From DATLYF01 sp035575095 (GTDB lineage: Bacteria > Pseudomonadota > Gammaproteobacteria > Competibacterales > Competibacteraceae), in contig DATLYF010000150.1 of the NCBI GenBank assembly GCA_035575095.1, positions 1 to 48,863 of the forward strand: a stretch of 48,863 nt of DNA. Reading direction: 5' to 3'. The notes under the pieces are model-generated. The model did no database searches. It was given only the letters and a program-made list of their open reading frames with translations, and was not told the origin of the DNA. A program made the translations under genes and the position numbers. This document shows positions 33,967-43,045 of the stretch, in pieces; position 1 is the first letter of the stretch; each line of letters begins with the position of its first letter.

Positions 33967-36408
33967 ATGGAGCAGAACAAGCCCTTTTCCGAAGACTTCG
34001 ACACGCCCGTGCCGGTGCTGCCGCTGCGCGATGTCGTGGTCTATCCCCATATGGTGATCCCGCTATTCGTCGGCCGCGAGAAGTCCATCCGCGCCCTGGA
34101 TCTGGCGATGCAGCGGGGCAAACGCATCCTGCTGGTGGCGCAGAAGAGCGCCGAGGTGGATGATCCGCAGGAAGGCGACGTCTACCGCGTCGGCACCCTG
34201 GCCAACGTGTTGCAGCTGCTCAAGCTACCCGACGGCACGGTCAAGGTGCTGGTAGAGGGCAGCCAGCGCGCCAGCATCCACCGCTTCATCGAAGTCAAGG
34301 ACTGCTTCCTGGCCGATATCACCGTACTCGGCCAGGGCAGCGCCGAGGTCGACCGCGAGACCGAGGTGCTGATGCGCTCGGTACTGGATGTGTTCGAGCA
34401 ATACATCAAGCTCAACAAAAAGATCCCCGGAGAGGTCCTCACCTCGCTCAACGGTATCGATGACCCCGGTCGTCTGGCCGATACCATCGCCGCGCATATG
34501 ACCCTCAAGCTGGAGGCCAAGCAGAAGATTCTGGAGATCCAGGACGCCCGGGTACGCCTGGAGCACCTGCTGCGCCTGCTGGAGGGCGAGATCGATCTGC
34601 TGCAGGTAGAGAAGCGTATCCGCAACCGCGTCAAACAGCAGATGGAGAAGAGCCAGCGGGAGTATTACCTCAACGAGCAGATGAAGGCCATCCAGAAGGA
34701 ACTGGGTGACTTGGAGGAGACGCCCAACGAGCTGGAAGAGCTGGCGCAGCGCATCGAGAAGGCGGGTATGCCCAAAGAGGCCCGCGACAAGGCCACCGCC
34801 GAGCTCAACAAGCTGAAGCTGATGTCGCCCATGTCGGCCGAGGCCACCGTGGTGCGCAACTACGTGGACTGGCTGGTGAGCGTGCCGTGGAAGAAGCGGA
34901 CCAAGATCCGCCACGACTTGAGGGGCGCCGAGGAGATCCTCGAGGCCGACCATTACGGTCTGGAGAAGGTGAAGGAACGCATCCTCGAGTATCTCGCCGT
35001 GCAGCAGCGCTCGCGCAAGCTCAAGGGTCCCATCCTGTGCCTGGTGGGACCGCCCGGCGTGGGCAAGACCTCGCTGGGGCGCTCTATCGCCCGTGCCACC
35101 AACCGTAAGTTCGTACGCATGAGCCTGGGTGGGGTGCGCGACGAGGCCGAGATTCGCGGTCACCGCCGCACCTACATTGGCTCCATGCCGGGCAAGATCG
35201 TACAGAATCTGGCCAAGATCGGCACCCGCAACCCGCTGTTTCTGCTGGACGAGATCGACAAGATGTCGATGGACTTCCGCGGTGACCCCGCTTCGGCGCT
35301 GTTGGAAGTCCTGGACCCGGAGCAGAACAACACCTTCAACGATCACTACCTGGAGGTAGACTTCGACCTTTCTGATGTGATGTTCGTGGCCACTGCCAAC
35401 ACCATGAACATCCCGGCGCCACTGCTCGATCGCATGGAGGTGATCCGCCTGCCCGGCTACACGGAGGACGAGAAGGTCAACATCGCTCAGCGTTATCTGG
35501 TGCCCAAGCAGATGGAGGCCAACGGCCTCAAGCCGGGCGAACTGGAGATCAAAGAATCGGTGCTGCGCGACATCATCCGCTATTACACCCGTGAGGCGGG
35601 GGTGCGTAACCTGGAGCGCGAGATCGCCAAGATTTGCCGCAAGGTGGTAAAGAACCTGCTGCTCAAACCCCAGGAGAAAGCCGTCCAGCTCAGCCCGAAG
35701 AGCCTGGAGAAGTTCCTGGGCGTGCCACGCTTCCGCTACGGCTTGGCCGAAGAGGAGGATCAGGTGGGGCAGGTCACTGGGTTGGCCTGGACCGAGGTGG
35801 GCGGCGAACTGCTTACCATCGAGGCGGCGCTGGTGCCCGGCAAGGGGCGGCTCATCCATACCGGTTCCCTCGGTGACGTCATGCAGGAGTCCATCCAAGC
35901 GGCCATGACGGTGGTGCGCAGCCGCGCCGAACGGCTCGGCATCGATCCCGAGTTCTACCAGAAGTACGACGTGCATATCCACGTGCCGGAAGGGGCCACC
36001 CCCAAGGACGGTCCCAGCGCCGGCATCGCCATGTGCACCGCTCTGGTTTCGGCGCTGACCCGCATCCCGGTGCACGCCGCGGTGGCCATGACCGGGGAGA
36101 TCACCCTGCGCGGCCAGGTGCTGCCCATCGGTGGGCTCAAGGAGAAGCTGCTGGCGGCGCACCGCGGTGGCATCAGCACGGTGATCATTCCCGAGGAGAA
36201 CCGCAAGGATCTCGCGGAGATCCCCAAGAACATCCTGAGCAAGCTGGAGGTGCGGCCGGTGCAATGGATCGACCAGGTGCTGGAGGTTGCCTTGCAGCGC
36301 GCGCCGGCCCCCCTGGCGGCCACCTCCGGAGGACTGGGGGAGCAACTGCCCGGGAAGGGCGAAAATGCTAGTGTTGATCAGCCCGGAGAGCCCGTCAGAG
36401 CGCACTGA
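33967..36408 (+). CDS. lon: ATP-dependent protease Lon
   Basis: Homo-oligomeric AAA+ serine protease that degrades misfolded and regulatory proteins. The 813-residue product has the N-terminal substrate domain, a coiled coil (about 200-270), Walker A GPPGVGKTS near residue 360, Walker B FLLDEIDKM, and the protease domain with S684 (KDGPSAGIA) and K727 (GGLKEKL) as the catalytic dyad. The tail is an ordinary Pro/Ala/Gly-rich extension. ATG 33967 follows GAGGA. hupB follows, with its own promoter starting 8 bases after the stop. Confidence 0.98.
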   Translation: MEQNKPFSEDFDTPVPVLPLRDVVVYPHMVIPLFVGREKSIRALDLAMQRGKRILLVAQKSAEVDDPQEGDVYRVGTLANVLQLLKLPDGTVKVLVEGSQRASIHRFIEVKDCFLADITVLGQGSAEVDRETEVLMRSVLDVFEQYIKLNKKIPGEVLTSLNGIDDPGRLADTIAAHMTLKLEAKQKILEIQDARVRLEHLLRLLEGEIDLLQVEKRIRNRVKQQMEKSQREYYLNEQMKAIQKELGDLEETPNELEELAQRIEKAGMPKEARDKATAELNKLKLMSPMSAEATVVRNYVDWLVSVPWKKRTKIRHDLRGAEEILEADHYGLEKVKERILEYLAVQQRSRKLKGPILCLVGPPGVGKTSLGRSIARATNRKFVRMSLGGVRDEAEIRGHRRTYIGSMPGKIVQNLAKIGTRNPLFLLDEIDKMSMDFRGDPASALLEVLDPEQNNTFNDHYLEVDFDLSDVMFVATANTMNIPAPLLDRMEVIRLPGYTEDEKVNIAQRYLVPKQMEANGLKPGELEIKESVLRDIIRYYTREAGVRNLEREIAKICRKVVKNLLLKPQEKAVQLSPKSLEKFLGVPRFRYGLAEEEDQVGQVTGLAWTEVGGELLTIEAALVPGKGRLIHTGSLGDVMQESIQAAMTVVRSRAERLGIDPEFYQKYDVHIHVPEGATPKDGPSAGIAMCTALVSALTRIPVHAAVAMTGEITLRGQVLPIGGLKEKLLAAHRGGISTVIIPEENRKDLAEIPKNILSKLEVRPVQWIDQVLEVALQRAPAPLAATSGGLGEQLPGKGENASVDQPGEPVRAH

Positions 36409-36415
36409 AAACCTG

Positions 36416-36445
36416 TTGACACTGATTTCGCGGCCTTGCTATAAA
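36416..36445 (+). promoter_or_regulatory. Strong sigma70 promoter of hupB
   Basis: TTGACA (36416-36421), 18 bases, then TATAAA (36440-36445). The -35 is perfect and the -10 nearly so. It gives a leader of roughly 90 bases before hupB, consistent with the abundance of HU. Confidence 0.85.
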
Positions 36446-36461
36446 GGCGGCCACCCCCTAG

Positions 36462-36477
36462 GAGAATGGCCGTTCTC
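36462..36477 (+). repeat. Near-perfect palindrome in the hupB leader
   Basis: GAGAATGGCCGTTCTC is self-complementary except at one base pair and lies about 15 bases after the -10, in the 5' leader. It could be an operator or an RNA stem; no known regulator is assigned. Confidence 0.4.
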
Positions 36478-36542
36478 ATGCGATTCAGTCGGGTTTTTCA
36501 CCGGGCTGGAGACCCCAAAACCATCTATAAGGTAAAAACAAG

Positions 36543-36815
36543 ATGAACAAGTCCGAGCTGGTCGATGCTGTAGCCAAGAAAGCCGAGCTGTCCAAGGCGG
36601 CTGCGTCCAAGGCCGTGGATGCCGCCCTGGCGGCTATCACCGAGTCTCTCAAGGCTGGCGATCAGGTTACCCTGATCGGTTTCGGCACCTTCGCCGTACG
36701 CAGCCGTGCCGCCCGCACCGGCCGCGATCCGCGCACTGGCAAGGAGATCAAGATCAAGGCGTCCAAAATTCCCGCGTTCAAGGCTGGAAAAGGCCTGAAG
36801 GATGCTGTAAAGTAG
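36543..36815 (+). CDS. hupB: DNA-binding protein HU-beta
   Basis: A 90-residue nucleoid protein that bends DNA. The canonical HU core is present: MNKSELVDAVAKKAELSK, GFGTFAVRSRAARTGRDPRTG and the C-terminal KIKASKIPAFKAGKGLKDAVK. ATG 36543 is preceded by a weak purine stretch (AAGGTAAAAACAAG). It lies between lon and a tRNA-Val, as in many gammaproteobacteria. Confidence 0.98.
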   Translation: MNKSELVDAVAKKAELSKAAASKAVDAALAAITESLKAGDQVTLIGFGTFAVRSRAARTGRDPRTGKEIKIKASKIPAFKAGKGLKDAVK

Positions 36816-36828
36816 CGGCCCTTTCCAG

Positions 36829-36904
36829 GGGTGCTTAGCTCAGTTGGGAGAGCATCGCCCTTACAAGGCGAGGGTCGGGGGTTCGAACCCCTCAGCACCC
36901 ACCA
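36829..36904 (+). tRNA. tRNA-Val(TAC)
   Basis: GGGTGCT/AGCACCC acceptor, anticodon loop CTTACAA (anticodon TAC), GGGTTCGAACCC T-arm and encoded CCA at 36902-36904. It starts 13 bases after hupB, so it may share the hupB transcript. Confidence 0.96.
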
Positions 36905-36917
36905 AAGTGAAGAATCC

Positions 36918-36994
36918 GGAGCGGTAGTTCAGTTGGTCAGAATACCGGCCTGTCACGCCGGGGGTCGCGGGTTCGAGCCCCGTCCGCTCCGCCA
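36918..36994 (+). tRNA. tRNA-Asp(GTC), copy 1
   Basis: GGAGCGG/CCGCTCC acceptor, anticodon loop CTGTCAC (anticodon GTC), GGGTTCGAGCCC T-arm and encoded CCA at 36992-36994. Identical over its whole length to the copy at 37092-37168. Confidence 0.96.
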
Positions 36995-37091
36995 GTTTTA
37001 CCGTGGCAAGCTGAAGGAGCTTGCGCGGCAGGGATAAAAGCGGTAGGATTCGCCGCCTCCGCCGAAGAACGGAAGCCTCTTTAAAGATTCC

Positions 37092-37168
37092 GGAGCGGTA
37101 GTTCAGTTGGTCAGAATACCGGCCTGTCACGCCGGGGGTCGCGGGTTCGAGCCCCGTCCGCTCCGCCA
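37092..37168 (+). tRNA. tRNA-Asp(GTC), copy 2
   Basis: Exact 77-base duplicate of the gene at 36918, with a 97-base spacer and a similar but not identical preceding sequence. A strong terminator follows it. Confidence 0.96.
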
Positions 37169-37174
37169 AATTGC

Positions 37175-37201
37175 AAAGGGTGTCCTCGGACACCCTTTTT
37201 T
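37175..37201 (+). terminator. Terminator of the tRNA-Val-Asp-Asp cluster
   Basis: AAAGGGTGTCC (37175-37185) pairs with GGACACCCTTT (37188-37198) with a 2-base loop, then T residues. Textbook intrinsic terminator. Confidence 0.93.
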
Positions 37202-37221
37202 ATTGCCTCGTCACCTGTCTA

Positions 37222-37250
37222 CTGCAAGAGCGACGAGGGCACGTTAGAAT
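37222..37250 (+). promoter_or_regulatory. Possible promoter of ppiD
   Basis: CTGCAA (37222-37227) and TAGAAT (37245-37250) at 17-base spacing, 46 bases before ppiD and after the tRNA terminator. The -10 is good, the -35 weak. Confidence 0.4.
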
Positions 37251-37296
37251 CAATCTTTTGTCCGGTATGCCTGCGGATCGTTGAGCGGATATCGCC

Positions 37297-39201
37297 ATGC
37301 TTCAGACCATCAGAGAACGCGCTTCGGGCTGGATCGCCAAAGTCATCATGGCCCTCCTCATCATCCCCTTCGCCATTTGGGGGATCAATTCCTATTTCGG
37401 GCCGGAGAATCCCCTGGACGCGGCCGAGGTGAATGGCACCAGCATCACCCTGCGCGAGTTCCAACAAGCCTTCCAGCAGCAGCGCCAGCGGCTACAGCAA
37501 CTGCTGAACAGCAACCTGCTCAGCGAGCAGCAGCTCAAGCAGGAAGTGCTGGAGCAGCTCGTCACCGAACGGGTGCTCAATCTGACGGCGCGGGAGCTGG
37601 GCATGCGGGTGGGCGATCGGCAGTTGGGCGAGGCGATCGCTGCCAACCCGGCCTTCCAGGTGGACGGCCGCTTCGATCAGCAGGCCTATGAGCGTGTGCT
37701 GAACAGCCAGGGCTATACACCGGTGGCGTTCGAGGAGGCGATGCGGGCCGCGCTAGTGACCGAGCAGTTGCGCGATGGGTTGGCGGACTCGCTAGCGCTG
37801 ACCCAGGCGGAGCAGGAGCGACTGGTGGCCCTGCTGCGCCAGCAGCGCAAGCTCAGCTTCGTGCTGTTCGATCCTGCCCAGTATCGCGACAAGGTGCAGG
37901 TGGATGATGCCGCGATTCAGGCTTATTACCAGGAGCACAAGGCCAGCCTGCAAAGCCCGGAGCAGGTGCGGGTACAGTATGTCGAACTGGCGCTGGACGC
38001 CCTGGCCGGGCGTATCCAAGTCGGCGAGGAGGCGCTGCGCGATGCCTACAAGCAGCAGCTCAGCCAGTTTGGCCAGCCGGAGGAGCGCAAGGCGTCGCAG
38101 ATCCTGGTGACGTTGCCGGAGAATGCTGACCAGGCGGCCGTCGCTGCCGCCCGCGCCCAGGCCGAGAGCATTTATGCACGCATCAAGGACGGCGGCGAGG
38201 CCTTCCAGCAGGCCATGAACGAATACGCCAAGGGCAGCGAGCCGGGTGTGCAGGCCGAGGATCTGGGCAACATCAGCCAGGGCATGCTGGACAAGGCCTT
38301 CGACGACGCCCTGTTCGCCTTGAAGAACGTGGGTGAGGTCAGCGCTCCGGTGCAGACTCGGTTCGGCTTCCACATCATCCGCCTAGACGGCATCACTCCA
38401 GGCCAGGTCAAGCCCTTTGATGAGGTGCGCGAAGAGCTGGCCCGGCAGTTGCGCCGGCACGAGGCCGAGACCCAATTCTACGACGCTGCCGAGAAGCTCT
38501 CCACCCTGGTCTTCGAGAATCCGGACAGCCTGGAGCCGGTGACCAAGGAGCTCGGCCTCAGCGTGCAGGAGAGCGGCTGGTTCGGCCGCAGTGGTGGCGA
38601 GGGCATCGCCGCCAGGCCCAAGGTGACGGAGGCCGCCTTCGGCGAAGACGTGCTCAACCGGGGTGTCAACAGCGAGGTCATCGAACTGGAGCCGGGGCGC
38701 GTGGTGGTGTTGCGGCTGCTGGAGCACAAGCAGCCGGCCACCCTGACCCTGGAGGAAGCGCGCGAGCAGGTGGTGCAGGCCCTCAAGGACAAGCAGGCCC
38801 GGGAACTGCTGGAGGCCGATGCCAAGGCCTTGCTGGAAAAGGCCCAGGCGGGCGAGGATCTAGCGCTGCTTGCTGGCCGCTATCCGGTGACCTTCAAGAG
38901 CGTCGGGCTGGTGCGGCGTGACGACGCCACCGTCGATCCGGCCATTCTGGCCGAGGCCTTCCGCCTGCCGCAGCCGGGCGTCGGGCAGCCGTCCCTGGGT
39001 TCGGTGGCGCTGGCTGACGGCGGCCAGGCGGTGGTGGCGGTGAGCGAGGTGGTGTCGGGCAAGCTCGACGAGCTGTCTGAGGAGGAGCGCAAGCAACTGC
39101 AGCGCGGTCTGACCGCACAGCTCGGCGGCGGCGAATTCGAGGCCTTTCTCAAGAGCCTGCGCACGCGCGCCGAGGTGCGAACCTTCACGGATCGGCTGTG
39201 A
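37297..39201 (+). CDS. ppiD: Membrane-anchored periplasmic chaperone PpiD (SurA-like)
   Basis: A periplasmic folding factor anchored by one N-terminal helix. The 634-residue protein has the membrane segment VIMALLIIPFAIWGI (about 15-29), a SurA-like N-terminal chaperone region (residues 35-200, many Gln/Leu), and a parvulin domain around residues 265-365 (ASQILVTLPENADQ, YAKGSEPG, TRFGFHIIRLDGI). ATG 37297 is followed by MLQTIRERASGWIAKV, as in the family. It follows the tRNA cluster and ends 6 bases before the convergent fabI. Confidence 0.96.
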   Translation: MLQTIRERASGWIAKVIMALLIIPFAIWGINSYFGPENPLDAAEVNGTSITLREFQQAFQQQRQRLQQLLNSNLLSEQQLKQEVLEQLVTERVLNLTARELGMRVGDRQLGEAIAANPAFQVDGRFDQQAYERVLNSQGYTPVAFEEAMRAALVTEQLRDGLADSLALTQAEQERLVALLRQQRKLSFVLFDPAQYRDKVQVDDAAIQAYYQEHKASLQSPEQVRVQYVELALDALAGRIQVGEEALRDAYKQQLSQFGQPEERKASQILVTLPENADQAAVAAARAQAESIYARIKDGGEAFQQAMNEYAKGSEPGVQAEDLGNISQGMLDKAFDDALFALKNVGEVSAPVQTRFGFHIIRLDGITPGQVKPFDEVREELARQLRRHEAETQFYDAAEKLSTLVFENPDSLEPVTKELGLSVQESGWFGRSGGEGIAARPKVTEAAFGEDVLNRGVNSEVIELEPGRVVVLRLLEHKQPATLTLEEAREQVVQALKDKQARELLEADAKALLEKAQAGEDLALLAGRYPVTFKSVGLVRRDDATVDPAILAEAFRLPQPGVGQPSLGSVALADGGQAVVAVSEVVSGKLDELSEEERKQLQRGLTAQLGGGEFEAFLKSLRTRAEVRTFTDRL

Positions 39202-39207
39202 TACGGA

Positions 39208-39990
39208 TTACAGACTGGCCATGGCGATGGTGTTGAAGCCACCGTCCACATAGGTGATCTCGCCGGTGATGCCAGAGGCCAGATCGGAACAGAGGAAGGC
39301 GGCCACGTTACCCACTTCCTCGATGGTCACGCAGCGACGGCTGGGGGCAGCCTGCTCGAAGGCCTCCAGCATCCTGCGAAAGTTCTTGATGCCGGAGGCA
39401 GCCAGGGTGCGGATGGGGCCGGCGGAGATGGCGTTGACGCGGATGCCCTCCGGCCCCAGATCCTGGGCCAGATAGCGCACGCAGGATTCCAGGCTGGCCT
39501 TGGCCAGGCCCATGACGTTGTAGTTGGGCACCGAGCGCACCCCACCCAGGTAGGTCAGGGTCAGCAGTGCCCCTTTGCGCCCCTGCATCAGCGGATAACC
39601 GGCCTTGGCCAGGGCGGCGAAGCTGTAGGAGCTGATATCGTGGGCGATACGGAAGTTCTCCCGGTTGACGCCGTCGATGAAGCGCCCCTCCAGCGCCTCG
39701 CCCGGGGCGTAGGCGACCGAGTGGACGATGATGTCCAGGCCGTCCCAGTGTTTGCGCAGGGTGTCGAACATGGCCTGGATCTGCTCGTCGCTGGCCACGT
39801 CGCAAGGCATGGTGAGGTGGCTGCCCAACTCGGCGGCCATGCTCTCGACCCGCGATTTCAGCTTGTCGTTCTGATAGCTGAAGGCCAGCTCCGCGCCCTC
39901 CCGGTGCATGGCCTGGGCGATGCCCCAGGCGATGGAACGGTTGCTGGCCAGCCCCACGATGAGGGCGCGCTTACCGGCGAGAAAGCCCAT
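39208..39990 (-). CDS. fabI: Enoyl-[acyl-carrier-protein] reductase FabI
   Basis: FabI reduces trans-2-enoyl-ACP using NADH in the last step of each fatty-acid elongation round. The 260-residue short-chain dehydrogenase has the N-terminal IVGLASNRSIAWGIA nucleotide motif and catalytic Y147, Y157 and K164 (Y-x6-K spacing of the FabI class). ATG 39990 follows AGGAG at 9 bases; upstream in-frame codons lie in the divergent promoter region and are rejected. Convergent with ppiD and divergent from the ABC importer. Confidence 0.97.
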   Translation of the reverse strand: MGFLAGKRALIVGLASNRSIAWGIAQAMHREGAELAFSYQNDKLKSRVESMAAELGSHLTMPCDVASDEQIQAMFDTLRKHWDGLDIIVHSVAYAPGEALEGRFIDGVNRENFRIAHDISSYSFAALAKAGYPLMQGRKGALLTLTYLGGVRSVPNYNVMGLAKASLESCVRYLAQDLGPEGIRVNAISAGPIRTLAASGIKNFRRMLEAFEQAAPSRRCVTIEEVGNVAAFLCSDLASGITGEITYVDGGFNTIAMASL

Positions 39991-40066
39991 ATTGGTGAAC
40001 TCCTGTGTGATTTTGGTATCGTCTAGGAAAACTCGCATTCTAGACTCGGATGCCAAAGGACCGCCA

Positions 40067-41917
40067 ATGACTTTCTATCGCCCCGTCTTCGCCCTGTGCC
40101 TGAGCATCCTCGCCCTGTTCCCGGCCGGCCCGCTACAGGCCGAGGGCAGTGGCCCGGTGCACGGCCTGGCCCTGCACGGCGAACCCAGGTATCCGGCCGA
40201 TTTCAAGCACTTCGATTATGTCGATCCCGATGCCCCCAAGGGTGGGGAGGTGAAACTGGCCACCCTCGGCGGCTTCGACACCTTCAATCCCTTCAGCATC
40301 AAGGGCCAGCCTGCCGCCGGCATCGGCTTCCTGTTCGAGACCCTCACCACCCAGAGCCTGGACGAGCCGTTCAGCGAGTACGGCCTGCTCGCCGAGAGCA
40401 TCGAGATCGCTCCCGACCGTTCCGCCGTCACCTACGAGCTGCGCCCTGAGGCGCGCTTCCACGACGGCAGCCCGGTCACCGCCGACGACGTGATTTTCTC
40501 CTTCGAGATCCTCAAGACCCGAGGCGCGCCCCTCTACCGCTTCTACTACGCCAACGTGGAGCGCGCCGAGAAGCAGGGCGAACGGCGGGTGCGCTTTGTC
40601 TTCTCCACGCGGGACAACCGCGAACTGCCATTGATCATGGGGCAGTTGCCGGTGCTCTCCAGGGCCTGGTGGGGGCAGCGCGACTTCGAGGCCACCACCC
40701 TGGAGGTGCCGGTGGGCAGCGGCCCGTACCGCATCGAACGTTTCGAGCCCGGACGCTACGTGGCCTATCGGCGCGACGACGGCTACTGGGGATGGAAGCT
40801 GCCGGTCAACCGCGGTCAGTACAACTTCGAGCGCATCCGCTACGACTACTACCGCGACGAGACCGTGGCGCTGGAGGCGTTCAAGGCCGGCGCCTACGAT
40901 TGGCGCGCCGAGCGTATCGCCAAGAACTGGGCCACGGCCTACGACTTCCCCGCCGTCCGCGACGGCCGGGTCAAGCGCGAGGAGCTGCGTCACCAGCGCA
41001 CCACCGGCATGCAGGGCTATGCCTTCAATCTGCGCCGGCCGCTGTTCCAGGACCGGCGGGTGCGCCAGGCGCTGGGGCTGGCGTTCGACTTCGAGTGGAG
41101 CAACCAGAACCTGTTCTACGGCCAGTACATCCGCACCCGTAGCTTCTTCGACAACTCCGAGCTGGCCGCCACCGGCCTGCCCTCGGCGGAGGAGCTGAAG
41201 ATCCTGGAACCGTTCAAAGCCGAGCTGCCGCCCGAGGTCTTTACCCGGGAGTATCAGCCGCCGGTGGCCAATCCACCCAACGGCCTGCGCGACAACCTGC
41301 GCCAGGCGCTGGAACTGTTGCAGCAGGCCGGCTGGACCTTCAAAGAGCGTAAGCTGGTCGATGCCGCCGGCCAGCCCTTCAGCTTCGAGATCCTGCTGGA
41401 TGATCCGAGCTTCGAGCGAGTCACGCTGCCGTTTGCCAAGAACCTGGAGCGGCTCGGCATCGAGGCGCGGGTGCGCACGGTGGACAGCGCCCAGTACATC
41501 AACCGCCTCAACGACTACGACTTCGACATGACCGTAGCCGTGTGGGGCCAGTCCCAGTCGCCTGGCAACGAACAGCGCGAGTTCTGGGGATCCAACGCGG
41601 CCGACCAGCCCGGCGGGCGCAATCTGATCGGTATCAAGAATCCAGTCGTCGATCGGCTCATCGAAAGCCTCGTCACCGCCCCCGACCGCCCCTCTCTGGT
41701 GGCCCACACTCGTGCCCTGGACCGGGTGCTGCAGTGGCACTACTACGTCATTCCTCACTGGCACAGCAACGTTGATCGCATCGCCTACTGGGACAAGTTT
41801 GGTCGGCCCGCGGTGATCCCCCGGCAGGGGGTGTCGCTCAACACCTGGTGGGTGGATGCGGCGAAGGTCGCCGCCTTGGGCAAGGGTGCGACCCGGGCCG
41901 AGGGTGCAAGCCAGTAG
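40067..41917 (+). CDS. yejA: Peptide ABC transporter periplasmic binding protein (YejA-like)
   Basis: A 616-residue family 5 extracellular solute-binding protein. The signal peptide is VFALCLSILALFPAGPLQA; the mature protein contains GLALHGEPRYPADFKHFDYV, PDAPKGGEVKLATLGGFDTF and TYELRPEARFHDGSPVTADD, typical of the YejA branch that binds oligopeptides and microcin-C-like molecules. ATG 40067 follows AAGGA. An extended -10-like TGGTATCGT at 40014-40022 is the only promoter hint. The permease gene follows after 11 bases, so it is the first gene of a four-gene importer. The actual peptide substrate is unknown. Confidence 0.92.
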   Translation: MTFYRPVFALCLSILALFPAGPLQAEGSGPVHGLALHGEPRYPADFKHFDYVDPDAPKGGEVKLATLGGFDTFNPFSIKGQPAAGIGFLFETLTTQSLDEPFSEYGLLAESIEIAPDRSAVTYELRPEARFHDGSPVTADDVIFSFEILKTRGAPLYRFYYANVERAEKQGERRVRFVFSTRDNRELPLIMGQLPVLSRAWWGQRDFEATTLEVPVGSGPYRIERFEPGRYVAYRRDDGYWGWKLPVNRGQYNFERIRYDYYRDETVALEAFKAGAYDWRAERIAKNWATAYDFPAVRDGRVKREELRHQRTTGMQGYAFNLRRPLFQDRRVRQALGLAFDFEWSNQNLFYGQYIRTRSFFDNSELAATGLPSAEELKILEPFKAELPPEVFTREYQPPVANPPNGLRDNLRQALELLQQAGWTFKERKLVDAAGQPFSFEILLDDPSFERVTLPFAKNLERLGIEARVRTVDSAQYINRLNDYDFDMTVAVWGQSQSPGNEQREFWGSNAADQPGGRNLIGIKNPVVDRLIESLVTAPDRPSLVAHTRALDRVLQWHYYVIPHWHSNVDRIAYWDKFGRPAVIPRQGVSLNTWWVDAAKVAALGKGATRAEGASQ

Positions 41918-41928
41918 GCTGGGTGCGC

Positions 41929-43041
41929 ATGTACGCCTACATCCTGCGTCGCCTGCTGCTGATCCCGCTGACCCTGCTGGGCATCATCGCCACCAACTTC
42001 GTCATCGTGCAGATCGCGCCCGGCGGGCCGGTGGAGCAGTTGCTGGCCGAGCTGCGTGGTAGCGCGGTATCGGCCACCGCGCGTTTCGCCGGGGCCGGGG
42101 GCGAGACCGCCGCTGCCACGGCCGTCTCATCGGCCGCGCCGGGGACGGCGGCTAGCGGGCGCTATCGCGGTGCCCAGGGTCTGGATCCCAAGTTCATCGC
42201 CGAGATCGAGCGCCAGTTCGGCTTCGACAAGCCGGCTCACGAGCGCTTCTGGCTGATGCTGAAGAACTACCTCACCTTCGATCTTGGCCAGAGCTATTAC
42301 CGCAGCCAGGGGGTGTTGGCGCTGGTGCTGGAGAAGCTGCCGGTGTCCATCTCGCTGGGCTTGTGGAGCACGCTGTTCATCTACCTGGTCTCGATCCCCT
42401 TGGGTGTCGCCAAGGCAGTACATGACGGCTCGCGCTTCGATGTGCTCTCCAGCGGCGCGGTCATCGTTGGCTACGCCATCCCTGGCTTCCTCTTTGCCAT
42501 CCTGCTCATCGTCGTGTTTGCCGGCGGCCGCTACCTCGATTGGTTCCCACTGCGCGGGCTGACCTCAGACGACTGGGACGAGCTGAGCTGGCCGGCGCGC
42601 ATCTTCGATTATCTGTGGCACATCACCCTGCCGGTGACGGCCATGGTGGTGGGCGGCTTCGCTCAACTCACTCTGCTCACCAAAAACGCCTTCCTCGAGG
42701 AGATCCACAAGCAGTACGTGCTCACCGCCCGCGCCAAGGGCCTGTCCGAGCGCCGCGTGCTCTACGGCCATGTGTTCCGCAATGCCATGCTGCTGGTCAT
42801 CGCCGGCTTTCCGGCGGCGCTGGTGGGCATGCTGTTCACCGGCTCGGTGCTGATCGAGGTGATCTTCTCCCTGGACGGGTTGGGGCTGCTTGGCTTCGAG
42901 GCGGTGACTCGGCGCGACTATCCGGTGATGTTCGGCACCCTATATGTGTTTGGGCTGATCGGGCTGCTGCTCAACCTGCTGAGCGATCTCACCTACCACT
43001 GGGTCGATCCGCGCATCGACTTCGAGACGCGGGAGGGCTGA
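41929..43041 (+). CDS. yejB: Peptide ABC transporter permease (YejB-like)
   Basis: A 370-residue inner-membrane permease. It starts MYAYILRRLLLIPLTLLGI, typical of the OppB/DppB class, has an Ala/Gly-rich periplasmic loop at about residues 50-80 (VSATARFAGAGGETAAATA), and the EAA cytoplasmic motif YVLTARAKGLSERRVLYGH that contacts the ATPase. The alanine-rich loop is compatible with YejB proteins. It lies 11 bases after yejA and 4 before yejE. Confidence 0.93.
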   Translation: MYAYILRRLLLIPLTLLGIIATNFVIVQIAPGGPVEQLLAELRGSAVSATARFAGAGGETAAATAVSSAAPGTAASGRYRGAQGLDPKFIAEIERQFGFDKPAHERFWLMLKNYLTFDLGQSYYRSQGVLALVLEKLPVSISLGLWSTLFIYLVSIPLGVAKAVHDGSRFDVLSSGAVIVGYAIPGFLFAILLIVVFAGGRYLDWFPLRGLTSDDWDELSWPARIFDYLWHITLPVTAMVVGGFAQLTLLTKNAFLEEIHKQYVLTARAKGLSERRVLYGHVFRNAMLLVIAGFPAALVGMLFTGSVLIEVIFSLDGLGLLGFEAVTRRDYPVMFGTLYVFGLIGLLLNLLSDLTYHWVDPRIDFETREG

Positions 43042-43045
43042 TACC

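Noticed and set aside
34225..36405. Very long open frame antisense to lon (about 726 codons)
   Set aside because: High-GC codon bias opens the antisense frame; composition is Leu/His/Gln/Val-rich with no recognisable domain, and lon on the other strand is certain.
36918..37168. Duplicated tRNA-Asp as attachment-site footprint of an integrated element
   Set aside because: Only 97 bases lie between the copies and both are complete genes with CCA; no integrase or cargo.
40133..41764. Long open frame antisense to the yejA-like gene
   Set aside because: Same GC-driven shadow effect; no domain and the sense gene is a clear solute-binding protein.
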